Shown: piece after piece, positions 53,257 through 64,000 of the stretch
Layout: each line of letters begins with the position of its first letter
Numbering within the stretch: position 1 is the stretch's first letter
Assembly (NCBI GenBank): GCA_023213315.1
Contig: JAKCPI010001628.1
Location: 62,001-126,000, forward strand
Length of the DNA: 64,000 bases
Direction of reading: 5' to 3'
Source of the DNA: Euborellia annulipes
Taxonomy: Eukaryota > Arthropoda > Insecta > Dermaptera > Anisolabididae
Translations under genes and position numbers: made by a program
Notes under the pieces: generated by a model
Told to the model about the DNA's origin: nothing
Seen by the model: the letters and a program-made list of their open reading frames with translations, nothing else
Databases searched by the model: none

Positions 53257-55177
53257 GGAATGTGTACCTTTTTCAACTGACCAATTCAATTAAAGATTTT
53301 TTTCTTTTTATAGTGTAATATAATTTGAAATTACTTACTTGAAATATCGATAGTTGATAAGAAGATTTAAATTTAATCATCAGAAAGTTTAACGACAAGT
53401 GTTCAATTACAAATTTCAGAATCAAGTTGGCAGCCAAGTTTGTGCTTATAATCAACCAATGGCGGCCTCTCACTCTCGCTCACTCGCCCACCAATATCCA
53501 TAATTAGCCACTCAAAAGGAGAGACTCTTCTGATCTCTGCTTTCCAAGAGAGATGCCCATAAACTTTTGAAACCACCTTACTTCTCTCTCTTTCTCTATC
53601 AATATACTAAACATTATCCGATTAATCGAAGAATATTAATTTCAAGAGAAATTTCTAAGCAAGTTTATTTTAAAGGAAACTTATTAGAATTTCGTAGAAA
53701 TAAAAAAAAAAAATTTCTTTATAGGCAAGAATCAATTATTAACTTATCCTCGAGGTAAAAAGTCTAAAAAGAAACTTGCTGTTATAGTTTATTTAATAAC
53801 TCACAACGAAGTAAGGTGTCTGTTTTATTTATTTATAAATATGAGAGGATTATAGACAATTTTCAAATTTGAGACGTTTCGGTTTTATTTTAAACAAGGC
53901 AGAATGCATACCAATTGAGCAAAAACGTTTTCGGACAAAGCGTTTTGACTAATCATGTCTAAAACTGTTTTTTCAATGTTTTTCTATGGGCCAACTTCAT
54001 ACTAATTAATCCCTCAGTCTGTAAGGGCTTGATTACTGTAGGGTGTTAGAACAGACCCTTAAGTCTGTCCTCCTGGTTTAAAAATCGGCTGACAAGTGAG
54101 AAATTTTTGTTTAAAAATTCTCATTTTAAAATTCTCTATTCAGAGAGTTGCACAGAGGGAAGTTTGTATTTCTGGCCTTTCCGGCTGGAGATCCTAGGTT
54201 CAATTCCCGGGAGCCATAGAGTGCTTGATACACATTTATTAAATAGACAATTGAGTTATTCGATAAATAATTTTATAAAATATCACTTGCAGGCAAAACT
54301 AAAAAAATAATTTGAAAGTTCGCACTAAATTTGCACCCCCCCCCCCCTTTACATTCGCCAATATATAATATAAACTCTTCTTTTATCAAATAGTATATAT
54401 AGTATATCTATATAAAAATAGAATGTAATTTAATTTTACATCAAAGATAAAAAAAAAACATGATCCTATCGGAATAATTAAATTTCAAAAGGAATTATAT
54501 AAAAAAAAGACTCGATTATAAAATGATTTAAATTTATATTCAAATCATTTAGTGACAAAATTTTATATTATTCAAAAGATAAAACTGATATAATAAATTT
54601 GCTTATAAAGTGTATTAAATAACAAAAAAAAAAAACCGAAAATAGAACGCATATTGTCTACTTGCGAATATCATTCAAATAATTATTTTATTTTACCCCT
54701 CTCTACACTGCATTAATTATCCCCCGAAATTTATTTTATTAAATAGAATTCCTCAACAGTCAGTCAGTATCACTAACATCGAACAAGTTCATTGATTTTA
54801 AATCTGCATTTGACAGCATCTATAGTTCATCGAGAGCAGAGAGAGAGAGAGAGAACTTGGATTTTACAAGGTGGCATTCGAATTCGAAGCATTAAAGATG
54901 AGCTGTCAAAGCTGTTATAGACACACGCTAATCAGCCAGATATTATGCGTTAGCTGCTTAATAATCTCCACAAACATGGATGTGTCTAGACTATTAGCTT
55001 CTATAAAACCGTCTATTCATACTACACACTAGGGAAGTGAAAATTCAAATTCAGGAAATTAGACAGATCTGTTTAAATAATTTTCAACGAGTAGATCGAC
55101 CATCTATCGATTATAATGCAATTTCTTCAGATTCATATTCAAACCATTAAACAATAGATTTGTATATTAACTAAGCT
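53257..55177. other. Intronic stretch with a half foldback and a tRNA-like scrap
   Basis: 53905-53995 repeats the left part of the foldback at 30862 (CCAATTGAGCAAAAACG). GACGTTTCG at 53874-53882 is a hammerhead-like scrap. GGAGATCCTAGGTTCAATTC near 54187 resembles a tRNA T-arm or SINE B box. The piece at about 54740-55030 is apparently single-copy. No gene. Confidence 0.4.
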
Positions 55178-55275
55178 TGGTATTCAAATAGCTTAAATAA
55201 AATCAGCGAATCCCGAACCCTCGACCCTTGGTATACAAGGCAGGCACGCTACCAACTACGCCAAGCCTAAGGGCA
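55178..55275 (-). mobile_element. SINE-A head fragment
   Basis: Minus strand: GCTTGGCGTAGTTGGTAGCG with the A box, GGGTTCGGGATTC with the B box, then TTTAAGCTATTTGAATACC. The body and tail are absent. Confidence 0.65.
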
Positions 55276-55317
55276 ATCTTTTTGATTATGCGCTCTCTAA
55301 ATAATATAACCAACCAT

Positions 55318-55772
55318 TTTTTCTATCTTTCCTATGGAGTACAAGAGTAAAGTGTGCTTCAAAAGATTTCCAGAGCAAAATGAGAATATACATTTTAAAG
55401 AACATCTAAAAATTAATTGATTTTTGAATTTTAATCAGTTTTTAGATCCAATTTTGAGAAGTTCGAAAAAAAAAACTGAAAAAGTGCATCAGTAAAGTAA
55501 TAGTACTTTTTGACCGATTTTGTTTAAAAGCTTATTTACACGAGTTTGCAGAGTGACTAACTTAAATATAAAATTTCAATTTCCTAGCGCTTTTTGTTCT
55601 TGAGATATTTTGTTCACAGACAGACTATGCTGTTAAAAAAAAACACTTTTTTTCGATTCAGGAGACCTCAAAACGTGTATATCCATCAAAATCTCGACAT
55701 CGAATTTTTGACATGAATCAAATACTTTCTCTCTATATATATTAACATATATAGAGGTAAGAGAAAGAAAAA
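55318..55772 (+). repeat. Family 1, 3' two-thirds
   Basis: From TTTCTATCTTTCCTATGGAG through TCTCGACATCGAATTTTTGA to the 3' hairpin GAGGTAAGAGAAAG. The 5' hairpin part is missing. Confidence 0.8.
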
Positions 55773-56012
55773 TGATATCGTTGCTATAAATGTTCTTAAT
55801 GTGAACAGACCATCATCGTTATCTTCAAAATCTATTAGAGTTTGCCTCATTTAAAACAAAATTTACTTTAAAAATAATGCAGCTATTGTTTTTCTTAATA
55901 ATATAACACAGCTAAAGTTTCGATCCAGGTTTCGGATCATCCTCAGGTAATTAGTCATCATAAGGTGCCATAGAATATTTTGCACATGTTAAAAATTTTA
56001 TTTAACAAATAG
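55773..56012. other. Intronic stretch with a hammerhead-like motif
   Basis: Minus strand 55915-55946: CTGAGGA, TGATCCGAAACCTGGATC, GAAAC, then TTT in place of GTC. Stem II (GATCC/GGATC) is intact. Likely decayed Penelope-like debris, continuing after the next MITE to about 56400. Confidence 0.4.
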
Positions 56013-56277
56013 CATATATGGACCCTGTTAAGCATTAGTGTGTCAAGCGCCATCTTCCGAGATTTGAGAAAATCAACATTAAAGTTTTTTGTTTTGATTG
56101 GATGGTATATATAATTTTTTTTTGGCAATTGTTCAAGTAACATTAAATATAAATTTTTTTAGGACATATTTCATAAAAAATACTATTAATTATAGCATTT
56201 GAAACAATATTCCGTGCTTAACTCAATTTTTAATTTTTTTTGGCGCTTGACACACTAATGCATAACAGGGTACATAT
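56013..56277 (-). mobile_element. 265-bp MITE, TATGGACCCTG family, copy C
   Basis: ATATATGGACCCTGTTAAGC to TAACAGGGTACATATA, inverted relative to copies A and B. Confidence 0.85.
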
Positions 56278-56508
56278 AGTATCTGGTCATATAAGATGAG
56301 GTTATAAACAAAATACACCTTTGCACTTTACGATGACTATCTACCATAGGATGAACCGAACCATCATCTGAGTTAGATTAAACTTTAATTAGAAAAAATA
56401 ATACCTTTATTCTTTTCATTCTTTTTATTCTGTTCTCCTTCAAAAACGTGTTAATAGATATTTAAAAAAAAAAAAAAAAACTAACAGAATGAATTTCTTT
56501 TGTTTCAG
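56278..56508 (+). other. End of the 33.4-kb intron
   Basis: AT-rich, with an A-run and then the pyrimidine tract TTTCTTTTGTTTCAG that serves as acceptor. CCATCATCTGAG near 56371 looks like further hammerhead-type debris. Confidence 0.6.
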
Positions 56509-56616
56509 GTGGAGTTGGAGGGCCTAACTGGAGAGATTCGGTTCAACGACGACGGACGTCGACAGAATTATACTCTACACGTCGTTGAGATGACAGTTCA
56601 CAGCGCGATGGTTAAA
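56509..56616 (+). CDS. Ionotropic glutamate receptor, amino-terminal domain exon
   Basis: A phase-0 exon of 36 residues, VELEGLTGEIRFNDDGRRQN to TVHSAMVK, with acceptor TTTCAG and donor GTAAGT at 56617. EGLTGEIRFNDDGRR.NYTLHV matches the (E)GLTG.(I/V).F...G.R strand pair near the end of the amino-terminal domain of AMPA/kainate receptors. N20-Y-T is a glycosylation sequon. It continues directly from FLRK of the exon at 22900. The next exons, which should encode the ligand-binding domain and the channel, lie beyond 64000. Confidence 0.92.
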
Positions 56617-56891
56617 GTAAGTTATAATTCTCAAATGTATTTTAAATAAAATGATTAATTTAAAAATCAAATTATCTTAATTATCAAGAACAAAAGCAGT
56701 AACGATAAATGATTTGATCGAATCCAAATGATTCCATTAACTCGATTACAGCTAATGGTTATTTAGTGCAAGTTATAATTAAAGAATTCTCTGTTAACGT
56801 TGATCGATCACTATGAAGAGATATTTCCTCGTGTCAGTGTGTGCGTGTATGCGTATCAATTAAATCAGTTTCGCCCCCCCCCCTCTCCCTC

Positions 56892-56927
<36 letters not shown>

Positions 56928-58256
56928 CTCATACACTGTTTCCATTTTTCATTGAAGCGGATAATAAATTGAATGCGAAGCATTTGCCCTCGGCTCATTG
57001 CTCCCCACCCCTTCGTCATTGACAAATTCCAGGCCTCCGGGGTCTCCCTAAAAAAAAAAAAAAATAAAAAATAATAAAATTCACTCTACGTCTTTTGGTA
57101 ATAAATTATCACACACTTGAGCTCTCTATTTCGATTTATATTTAAAAAAATATTAAATAAATATAAATTAGAATTTACCTGTGGCAAATTGTATATCACA
57201 ATGTCTATAGCATAATTTCTTAAACTTATTTTGCTCACCGTCTTCTTTGAGGAGATGTTTTTTTCTAGAGCCCCCCCCCCCCCATCTTAATTTTACCCCC
57301 CGCGAATTTAAAACAGCTATTGCCACGATTATATTTAAACGTGTAATATGATATTATAGTCGTAAGAATATGACCCCAATCCTATTTCTGAGTTTAAAAT
57401 GAAGAATTAATTATGAATGTTTCAATGGGAGCAATTAAAACGCATATAGTACTTAGTTATATTGACGAATATTTTTATTAACATTCAAAAGACATAAATT
57501 TTTCACATAACTAATGAGAAGGTTGAATTTGCTGCATTTTAAGGAGTTTGTTAATATCAGGCTCGATTTAAATCGAGTAAATTTACTTAAAAACAACATC
57601 GAAGTCCCGGCGTTCATTAACATGAAGCTGATTTCTATTTTTAGTTATCAACATTGCTACAGCACTAAACCAGTACCACGTGATAGAAATGAATACAATA
57701 CCTACAATAACAAAAATTAAACGATATTAATTTTTACTTTATGTGATTAGCGTGTATCCACGCCCCTCCTGCGCCATATCAATTTTCTCTGGGTCTTCTA
57801 CTGCCCCTCCAGGTTCCCATCATCAGTTTTGCTAATTCACCCCTCTGAGAAAAAATGTGTCGATGCCACTGCTAAGATGTTATTGTTAAAACAATAATTT
57901 CACAAATTCTGTTGTAGAGTGAATACATTTATTCTATTGTGTCAAATGTCATCGTCAGATCAATTTTACAAAATGTCATTTTTCATATAAATTAGATATT
58001 AATATATTATTATTAATATAATTATGTTAAACATATTAATCATATTAAATTATTATGAATATATGTTAATATACACATACATATTTATAATATGCTACAT
58101 TAAAATAAAATAAAAATAGCCTACTTGATTTCGGGTAAACTGTCGTTTATATCCGCCACTGTGGTCTTTTTCACGGATATAATTCAAATAGTCTCGCCTT
58201 TTTAACTAGCGTTCGGAGGTTCGTTTCTTGTACCAATTATTTTAAAAAAATAAGAA
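56617..58256 (+). other. Start of the next receptor intron
   Basis: Contains a (CT)n tract at about 56896-56922, C-homopolymers, and a copy (57721-57810) of the repeat at 11555-11650. Otherwise AT-rich. No exon recognised. Confidence 0.5.
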
Positions 58257-58410
58257 CGGGTTTATACCAAATGGCTTAAATAAGAATGCCTGGACCCCAA
58301 ATATATATATATATTATAAATACGAGTATCGTTAAGTCTTAAATGGCCTAAGTTGCCGAAAAGACTGTGTGAATGTGATTGTTAGTGAGAAAAAAGTGTT
58401 AAAAAAAAAA
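58257..58410 (+). mobile_element. SINE-A, 5'-truncated
   Basis: TTATACCAAATGGCTTAAAT, AAGAATGCCTGGACCCCAAA, GTCTTAAATGGCCTAAGTTG, GACTGTGTGAATGTG, then an A-run. AACGGG on both sides (before 58261 and after the A-run) may be a short target duplication. Confidence 0.75.
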
Positions 58411-58544
58411 CGGGCTTCAGTTGTTTAGTAGAAAATTTAATTCACACCTTGTATTATACTATTGCAGGCCAGATGATGATGCAGTAAGAAAACTTCACAT
58501 GCCGAAATTCCCATAAATAAAAAAAAAAATATTTTATATAAGTA

Positions 58545-58770
58545 CAGTCGGCGCTTTAAGTTACCTGAAGTGCTCGAGAGTGGAGCCTTGAGCTTAGGCA
58601 ACCAAAATGCATTGCCTTCGGTCAAGTATTGTCTTAAGAGTAGTTTTACCTTCAGGTAAATTACACATTAAAAAAAGACAAGTTATTTACTGTATTTTAA
58701 AAATAGTGATTTGGTTGACTAAGCTCCAAGCTCCACTCTCGAGTACATCAGACACTTGTGGCGCCGACTG
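58545..58770. mobile_element. TA-flanked 226-bp MITE (CAGTCGGCGC ends)
   Basis: CAGTCGGCGC and GCGCCGACTG ends, arms of about 65 bp including CTCGAGAGTGGAGC, and TA at 58543-58544 and 58771-58772. Same end style as the MITEs at 4159 and 31530. Confidence 0.8.
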
Positions 58771-58832
58771 TACTTCTTTCGTTCAACATCCTCCAACTTC
58801 TAGTCTTAATGAAAAGGTGAAACCTACATCTA

Positions 58833-59345
58833 CACTCTAAAAAAAAATATGAATTTTTCAATCATTTTTCATATACTTCGGTGTTTTAATATTAATATAC
58901 CCAGGATATGAAATAAAATTAATATAAAAGTTTATGAGCAAATTACCAACTTTTAAACTTATCTTTTTCTTTGTGTGCCGCCAAATTTTGAAATCGTTAA
59001 AAGTGTCCCGCGACAAGTCAGTGGCGGATCCAGAGGTGTTTCTCGGGGGGGGGGGGGGGGTATCTGGAGTGACTGGTCGCACAGCACACATTTTTTTCTT
59101 AATTTCGGTAATTTAAAAGGCGCATTCTGTACTTGTTTGCCAGAATAAAGCAAGCCAGAAAATAGCTATAAAAATTAAAATTAACAATTTTTACCAAAAT
59201 AATTAATTTTAAAATATAAAAGAAATTTGTTTGGTTGGCAACAAATTGAACTTTCTCATATACTCGATATGAATATTCATAAACAGTTTATGTAACAGAC
59301 TTACTATACTTGTATATGAAGTTTTCTTGAAAATTTTTAACAGTG
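58833..59345. mobile_element. TA-flanked MITE (CACTGT ends), copy 2, with hAT-like insertion
   Basis: CACTCTAAAAAAAAA to TTAACAGTG with TA at 58831-58832 and 59346-59347, inverted relative to 48421-49006. A piece of the CAGTGGCGGATCCAGAG hAT-like family lies at about 59021-59155, including the CACAGCACACA string shared with family 1. Confidence 0.7.
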
Positions 59346-59347
59346 TA

Positions 59348-60480
59348 CAGTCCTGAGTGAGCGCATCACTCCAAGTCATAATATGAAGTAAACTTTGACT
59401 TATTTGTTTTAACAAAAACATACAAACGTATTTCCCTCCTCTTTTTTGTGAAAGTTAAAGACTGATTGGGGAGGGGTATTTTTTTTATCGAATAAAGATA
59501 AGCTTTTTATAAATCTAAAAGCCCCTCTAACAATTTGGTGGCCTCTACAAAGACCTATATAAATTTAATTTCATTATTCGTACAGTACAAAAATATTCAA
59601 ATTACCTTCAATTAAATTTTAACTTATGGAATGTTAACAAAAAAAAAAAAAAAAAAAAAAACATTTAAATAAAACAATACATAAACTTGGAATGGATGAT
59701 GGCAGGAGAGAAAAATGCGAAAGAGAAACATTTTTGAACTAGACACCCAACCCACACATAAACGCACGACAAAATGCATGCTTCAGCTGACATATTTTTC
59801 AAAGGTATTTTTTTTTTTTTTTTTATTAATGGCCGCCAGGGCTGCTGCAAGCAATGCCCTGAAAAAATAAAAAAAAAGTGCGGTGTAGTATAATAGGAAG
59901 CCACGGGAGGGGACAAATTGTCCATCATTGATTTCATTAAATGGGCACTGCTTTGTGGTTTGATACGTGTTTTAATTGAGGGTCTGGCGAATGAATTTCT
60001 CACCCCCCCCTCTCTCTCTCCCTTTCCCTATCCATCCAAAGGGAGAGAGCCATTAAAAGTTAATCCTTGCAACGAAACGCCTGTTTCTGTTATTTGGACA
60101 AGCCCACTTAGAGATGATATTTGTTTGCTCTCTCTCTTCAATGGCTAACCATTTCCAATGATTTTTTTAGTATTTATTTAGGTTTTTTTTTTTTTTTATC
60201 AATGACGGAGAAGTCCTTGAGCTCCGTCTCCATTTGAACATTTATTTTTTTTAATACGAAATTAAATATTGACCAACATCACTATTTTTATTTTAACTAA
60301 GATTTGTTCTCAATCCGACCTGCTGGGAAGAAGTCTGGCATAATGAAAGTAGAAATATTAGCCCTGGCTCGGGTAACTCGTAACCGCCACCTACATACTA
60401 CAACATGTGAGTGGAGAAATAAAAATGAATAGACGAAGGTTGAAATTGTGGGAAATGTTCGAGATGAAGATTATGATTGC
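59348..60480. other. Intronic stretch without recognised element
   Basis: AT-rich with poly-A/T runs. A complex piece at 59870-60150 (GTCTGGCGAATGAATTTCTC, GCAACGAAACGCCTG) looks single-copy. A 112-codon frame on the minus strand resembles no known protein. Confidence 0.4.
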
Positions 60481-62045
60481 ATATACCGGGTGGGCCAATA
60501 GTGCGTGGACGGAAGATTGTGGGTTTATCAAAGGACATTTTTTAAAGTTTGTTGATCGTGAATAATGTGGGGCCTTTAGGGCTACAAATTTAAAATATTT
60601 TTGTTCCAATTGCACCTCATATACAGGGTGGTCCAGATCAAAGTTATGTTTTTTTAAATGGAACGCCCTGTATATTATTGCATATTTGGATTCTACGGCC
60701 AATTTTAATATGACTTTATGTCATGCAATGTATTCCAAACCAAACCGTTTAGCCGCAAATCGGGTTTTTATGAAAAAACTGCTGTCTGAAAAAAATTGAA
60801 TATCTCGCGAACCATAAAACTTAGGGGATTGTTCTTTTGTGAGGTTACTAATCATGAAATGTACTAATGTAGGCCAGGAGGGTAACCTGGAATTATTCTT
60901 GTGTTGGGATAATGCCATGCAAATTTCGAAAATTTCAATCATGGATAACTTGATTATTTCAAATGGAACATGCTACTTTTTTTTATCGCATTGGGACGTG
61001 AAATTTAATTATCTTTCAGATGATATAAGGTTGTCTATATCTATCTTTGGTAATTTTATTTTTATTTCAAAATATTTGATTAATTTGACTTACGAATGAA
61101 GAAAACAAATAAAAAAACAATCCAAATGCAAAATAAAATTGTAATAAATGGAAAAGATAATGCTAGATATTCGAAAATCTATTTAAATTTCCTTTAAAAT
61201 CAATTATTTGAACTTATCGAAAAAGAAATTAGGGTTATGAACGGGTGACCAGGTGCGCCATATTGTTGAAAAATCATAACCCTAATTTGAGCAAGTAGGA
61301 CTTTGAGGAGTTCAAATAATTGATTTTAAAGGAAATTTAAATAGATTTTCGAATATCTAGCATTATCTTTCCATTTATTACAATTTTATTTTGCATTTGG
61401 ATTGTTTTTTATTTGTTTTCTCCATTCGTAAGTCAAATTAATCAAATATTTTGGAAATAAAAATAAAATTACCAAAGATAGATATAGACAACCTTATATC
61501 ATCTGAAAGATAATTAAATTTCACGTCCAATGCGATAAAAAAAGTAGCATGTTCCATTTGAAAAAATCAAGTTATCCATGATTGAAATTTTCGAAATTTG
61601 CATGGCCATTACTCCCAACACAAGAATAATTCCAGGTTACCCCCTGGCCTACATTAGAACATTTTCATGATTAGTAACCTCACAAAAGAACAATCCCCTA
61701 AGTTTTATAGTTCGTGAGATATTCAATTTTTTAAGATAGCTAGATTTTTCATAAAAACCCGATTTGCGGCTGAACGGTTTGGTTTGGAATACATTGCATG
61801 ACATAAAGTCATATTAAAATTGGCCGTAGAAAACCAAATATGCAATAATATACAGAAGTGTTCCATTTAAAAAAAACATAACGGATCTGGACCACTGTAT
61901 ATGAAGTGCGAATTGGAACAAAAATATTTTAGAATTTGTAGCCCCTAAAGGCCAAACATTATTCACAATCAACAAACTTTAAAAATGTGCCTTTGATCAA
62001 GCCCACAATCTTTCCGTCCACGCCTATTGGCCACCCGGTATATAT
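60481..62045. mobile_element. 1.56-kb palindromic element with ~750-bp arms
   Basis: ATATACCGGGTGGGCCAATA at 60481 returns inverted at 62045, and the two halves match almost throughout (CAATGTATTCCAAACCAAAC, CTGGCCTACATTAG, AAATAGATTTTCGAATATC). The centre, about 61205-61330, is a short loop that itself contains ATTAGGGTTATGA and its complement. A smaller ACAGGGTGGTCCAGATC pair is nested in each arm. No coding capacity. Confidence 0.85.
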
Positions 62046-63811
62046 ATCTGTGGGATTCCGAAAACAACCGGACTATAGTGTGAGAATAATTCATTATTTA
62101 CGCCCTGCTTGAGGATTTGCTTGCTTACATTTCTAGAATACATAAATGCAAATAATACATAAATGTTTCCTCATACATTTTCTAAGGGAGAAACTGTAAC
62201 TTCAGCAGTTAATAACTCAAAAAGTTATAGGAATTTAGGGACCCAAATAATTTTCCTCTAATCCCTAGAAGGTTCTCTTTAAGCATATAAAATTTGGTTT
62301 CGAAATTCCAAAGGGAAGTTGCCTAAATACAGATGACAGACAGACGGACATTAGCGAATTATATAAATAGATTATTATTAAGGTTTATATTGATTTACAA
62401 TTAAATTGCAGAATTTTTAGTGCCAAATAGTTTAAAATTCCACATAGATTAATATTTAGGAAATTTGTAAAAAAAAGAAATAGTCAACAACTTGAGGAAA
62501 CTTTTTATTTAAGTCATTTTGGCATCTTAGACCATACAGACTTTAACGATACCCATTATTTTTAAATATAATATATATGTAAGGGTCCAGGCTTCATGTA
62601 AATTACTTAAAATGTAAATCCAAAGATTTTAATTCACTGCGGTTGTCTGTTGATTTTAACCTACCAAATAATTTAGTAAAATAAGTTAACTGACCTCATT
62701 TACCTAAACAAAATTGAAAAAGATGATCCTTTTACAGCCCAAGAAGCCCTAGGATTTTATTTCAAAAAAGTGGATTATTTTTAAAATAGACTATTTTAAA
62801 ACTTATATTTTTCTGGAGGGGAAGAGTATTTTTTTTTTTTTTCAAAATGGGTCTTTAAATTAAAACATTTTTGGAACCCGTGACATAAACATGAATATAT
62901 CCTCACATATGCTTTTATATGCACAATAAGGTTTATCCGCGAAGGTGTCTAGTAATGCTAGAACGCCTATGTACCAATTGAGAAAAAAAACGCATTATAT
63001 GAAAATTTAAATTTAATTTCAAAACACTAATTTATAAATTTCAAAGATATACAATACGTATTAAAAATTAAAATTTTTAACACAATGAAAATGTTAATAA
63101 ATCTTAGAAACTTATAAACTAGTTAATTGAAGCTTGCAGCTACTCTCCTCTCCCAGGGAAAAGTGGGGGATTTGGGAAAATTAAATTTTTATAAATTTTT
63201 ATTTTTTTTTTTTTCTTTTTTTCGTTTTGTTCCCTCTACTTTTATTTTTCACCTCCACCACAAAAAAAAACTTCAATTATAAACTAGTGTTTTTATTTTT
63301 TAAATTTTCATATATAGACAATATAATGTTTCATCTAGATTATTTTTTTTTTTAAAAAAAAATATTCCCTCCTCTCCTCCCACCTCACACCTTCTTGCTA
63401 TAAAATTTATTTATATATATTATATATTGGGTAAGGGGCCGGGGGCAGAGCTTACGGTTGATGTTTAAATTTAAAATCATAAATCAATTTTTTTAACAAT
63501 ATAAAGATAAAGAATTTTCTTTAAGGAGATTTCCTCCTCTTTTTTTCTTTTTGTTATTTTATCAATTTCAAAAATAAATGAATATTCCCTTTTATCAAAA
63601 CAAAAAGTCTTTTGAATCATTTCTAATAAAGATTCTTTTCATTTTTTTTTTTTTGTCTTCAATTTGCCGCTTTCCTTTATTCAGATGAAAGTTGAAACAT
63701 TTTTCTATCAAAAGTGAAAATTTACTTTCTTTTCCTTTTTCTGAGACGAGAGAATAAAAGAAAGAAAGAAAACATTTGATGTCAGGCTGTGTGATGATGA
63801 TGTATGTATTA
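62046..63811. other. Intronic stretch with a SINE-A fragment
   Basis: 62046-62360 ends in GATGACAGACAGACGGACAT, a wording typical of invertebrate repeat tails. A minus-strand SINE-A body lies at about 62500-62610 (GACTTTAACGATACCCATTA, GGGTCCAGGC). The rest is AT-rich with many homopolymers. No exon. Confidence 0.45.
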
Positions 63812-64000
63812 GGGTGCGTACACACCTGCGCTCTGCTCCGCTCGCGAGCACCATGTTCGTTAGATGTGTACGGGTTTTGAGATGCTCGCGAGCTGCTGAG
63901 AGTCGCTCGCGAGCTGCTCGCCGCGATCCATCTCTTGTCGGCTTTTCGACAAACCCTTTGATGGTTCGCGGCTCAGATTTGGACGGCGCGCTGCGGTGCC
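63812..64000 (-). mobile_element. PIF/Harbinger-like element, cut by the window end
   Basis: GGGTGCGTACACACCTGCGC preceded by TTA (63809-63811). The sequence is the reverse complement of the right end of 14012-15022, nearly identical over 189 bp (one GCTGAGAGTCG against GCTCGAGAGTCG), which indicates recent activity of the family. Confidence 0.85.

Larger units (their letters stand above)
23107..56508 (+). other. Receptor intron, 33.4 kb, phase 0
   Basis: From donor GTAATC to acceptor TTGTTTCAG at 56508. It carries most family 1 copies, nested SINEs, two mariner copies and several foldbacks. Its flanking exons encode adjacent protein, so no exon of this domain is missing between them. Confidence 0.85.

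Noticed and set aside
59665..60003. 112-codon minus-strand frame
   Set aside because: Poly-lysine and homopolymer stretches, no known domain, no splice context.

Overview
This window is AT-rich eukaryotic DNA, most likely from an arthropod. It lies inside one very long gene on the + strand. Three short, GC-richer exons (637-801, 22900-23106, 56509-56616) encode 160 consecutive residues of the extracellular amino-terminal domain of a non-NMDA (AMPA/kainate-type) ionotropic glutamate receptor. All three start and end in phase 0, have canonical AG/GT borders, and join into one protein stretch with no missing piece. Introns of 22.1 kb and 33.4 kb separate them, and the gene continues beyond both window edges. 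The arthropod placement is an inference from the protein (ITGFRIVD, LVEAFNKLLRKKPD, FNDDGRRQNYTLHVVEM) and from the type of repeats; I cannot name the species.

The introns are mostly transposable-element debris, often nested. The commonest component, called family 1 here, is an interspersed element of about 650 bp without coding capacity. Its 5' end is an 85-nt hairpin and its 3' end another hairpin; at least four full copies and more than a dozen fragments lie on both strands. Others are a tRNA-derived SINE (SINE-A, one copy with a perfect 14-bp target duplication), a second tRNA-like SINE (SINE-B), hAT-like elements with 8-bp target duplications, TA-flanked MITEs, a TTAA-flanked element with 185-bp inverted repeats, a TTA-flanked PIF/Harbinger-like element, two deleted mariner copies and the 3' end of a non-LTR retrotransposon. 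Large inverted-repeat (foldback) structures are unusually dense: at least ten of 0.17-1.8 kb.

The most interesting layer is a scatter of hammerhead-ribozyme-like motifs (CTGANGA, a stem, then GAAACGTC), usually inside foldback or Penelope-like debris. The best, at 24471-24513, keeps the full core and two clean stems.

Layout: 1-636 flanking intron with a MITE; 637-801 exon; 0.8-22.9 kb intron with a promoter-like block (2.08-2.25 kb), an 811-bp tandem duplication, a LINE remnant, hAT and foldback elements, the PIF-like element and a 2.15-kb hAT element holding a 1.2-kb palindrome; 22900-23106 exon; 23.1-56.5 kb intron with most family 1 copies, SINE stacks, mariner copies and two unusual GC-rich single-copy blocks (38.7 and 41.5 kb) that could be regulatory; 56509-56616 exon; 56.6-64 kb intron with MITEs, a 1.56-kb palindrome and a second PIF-like copy cut by the window end. 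I found no other protein-coding gene.
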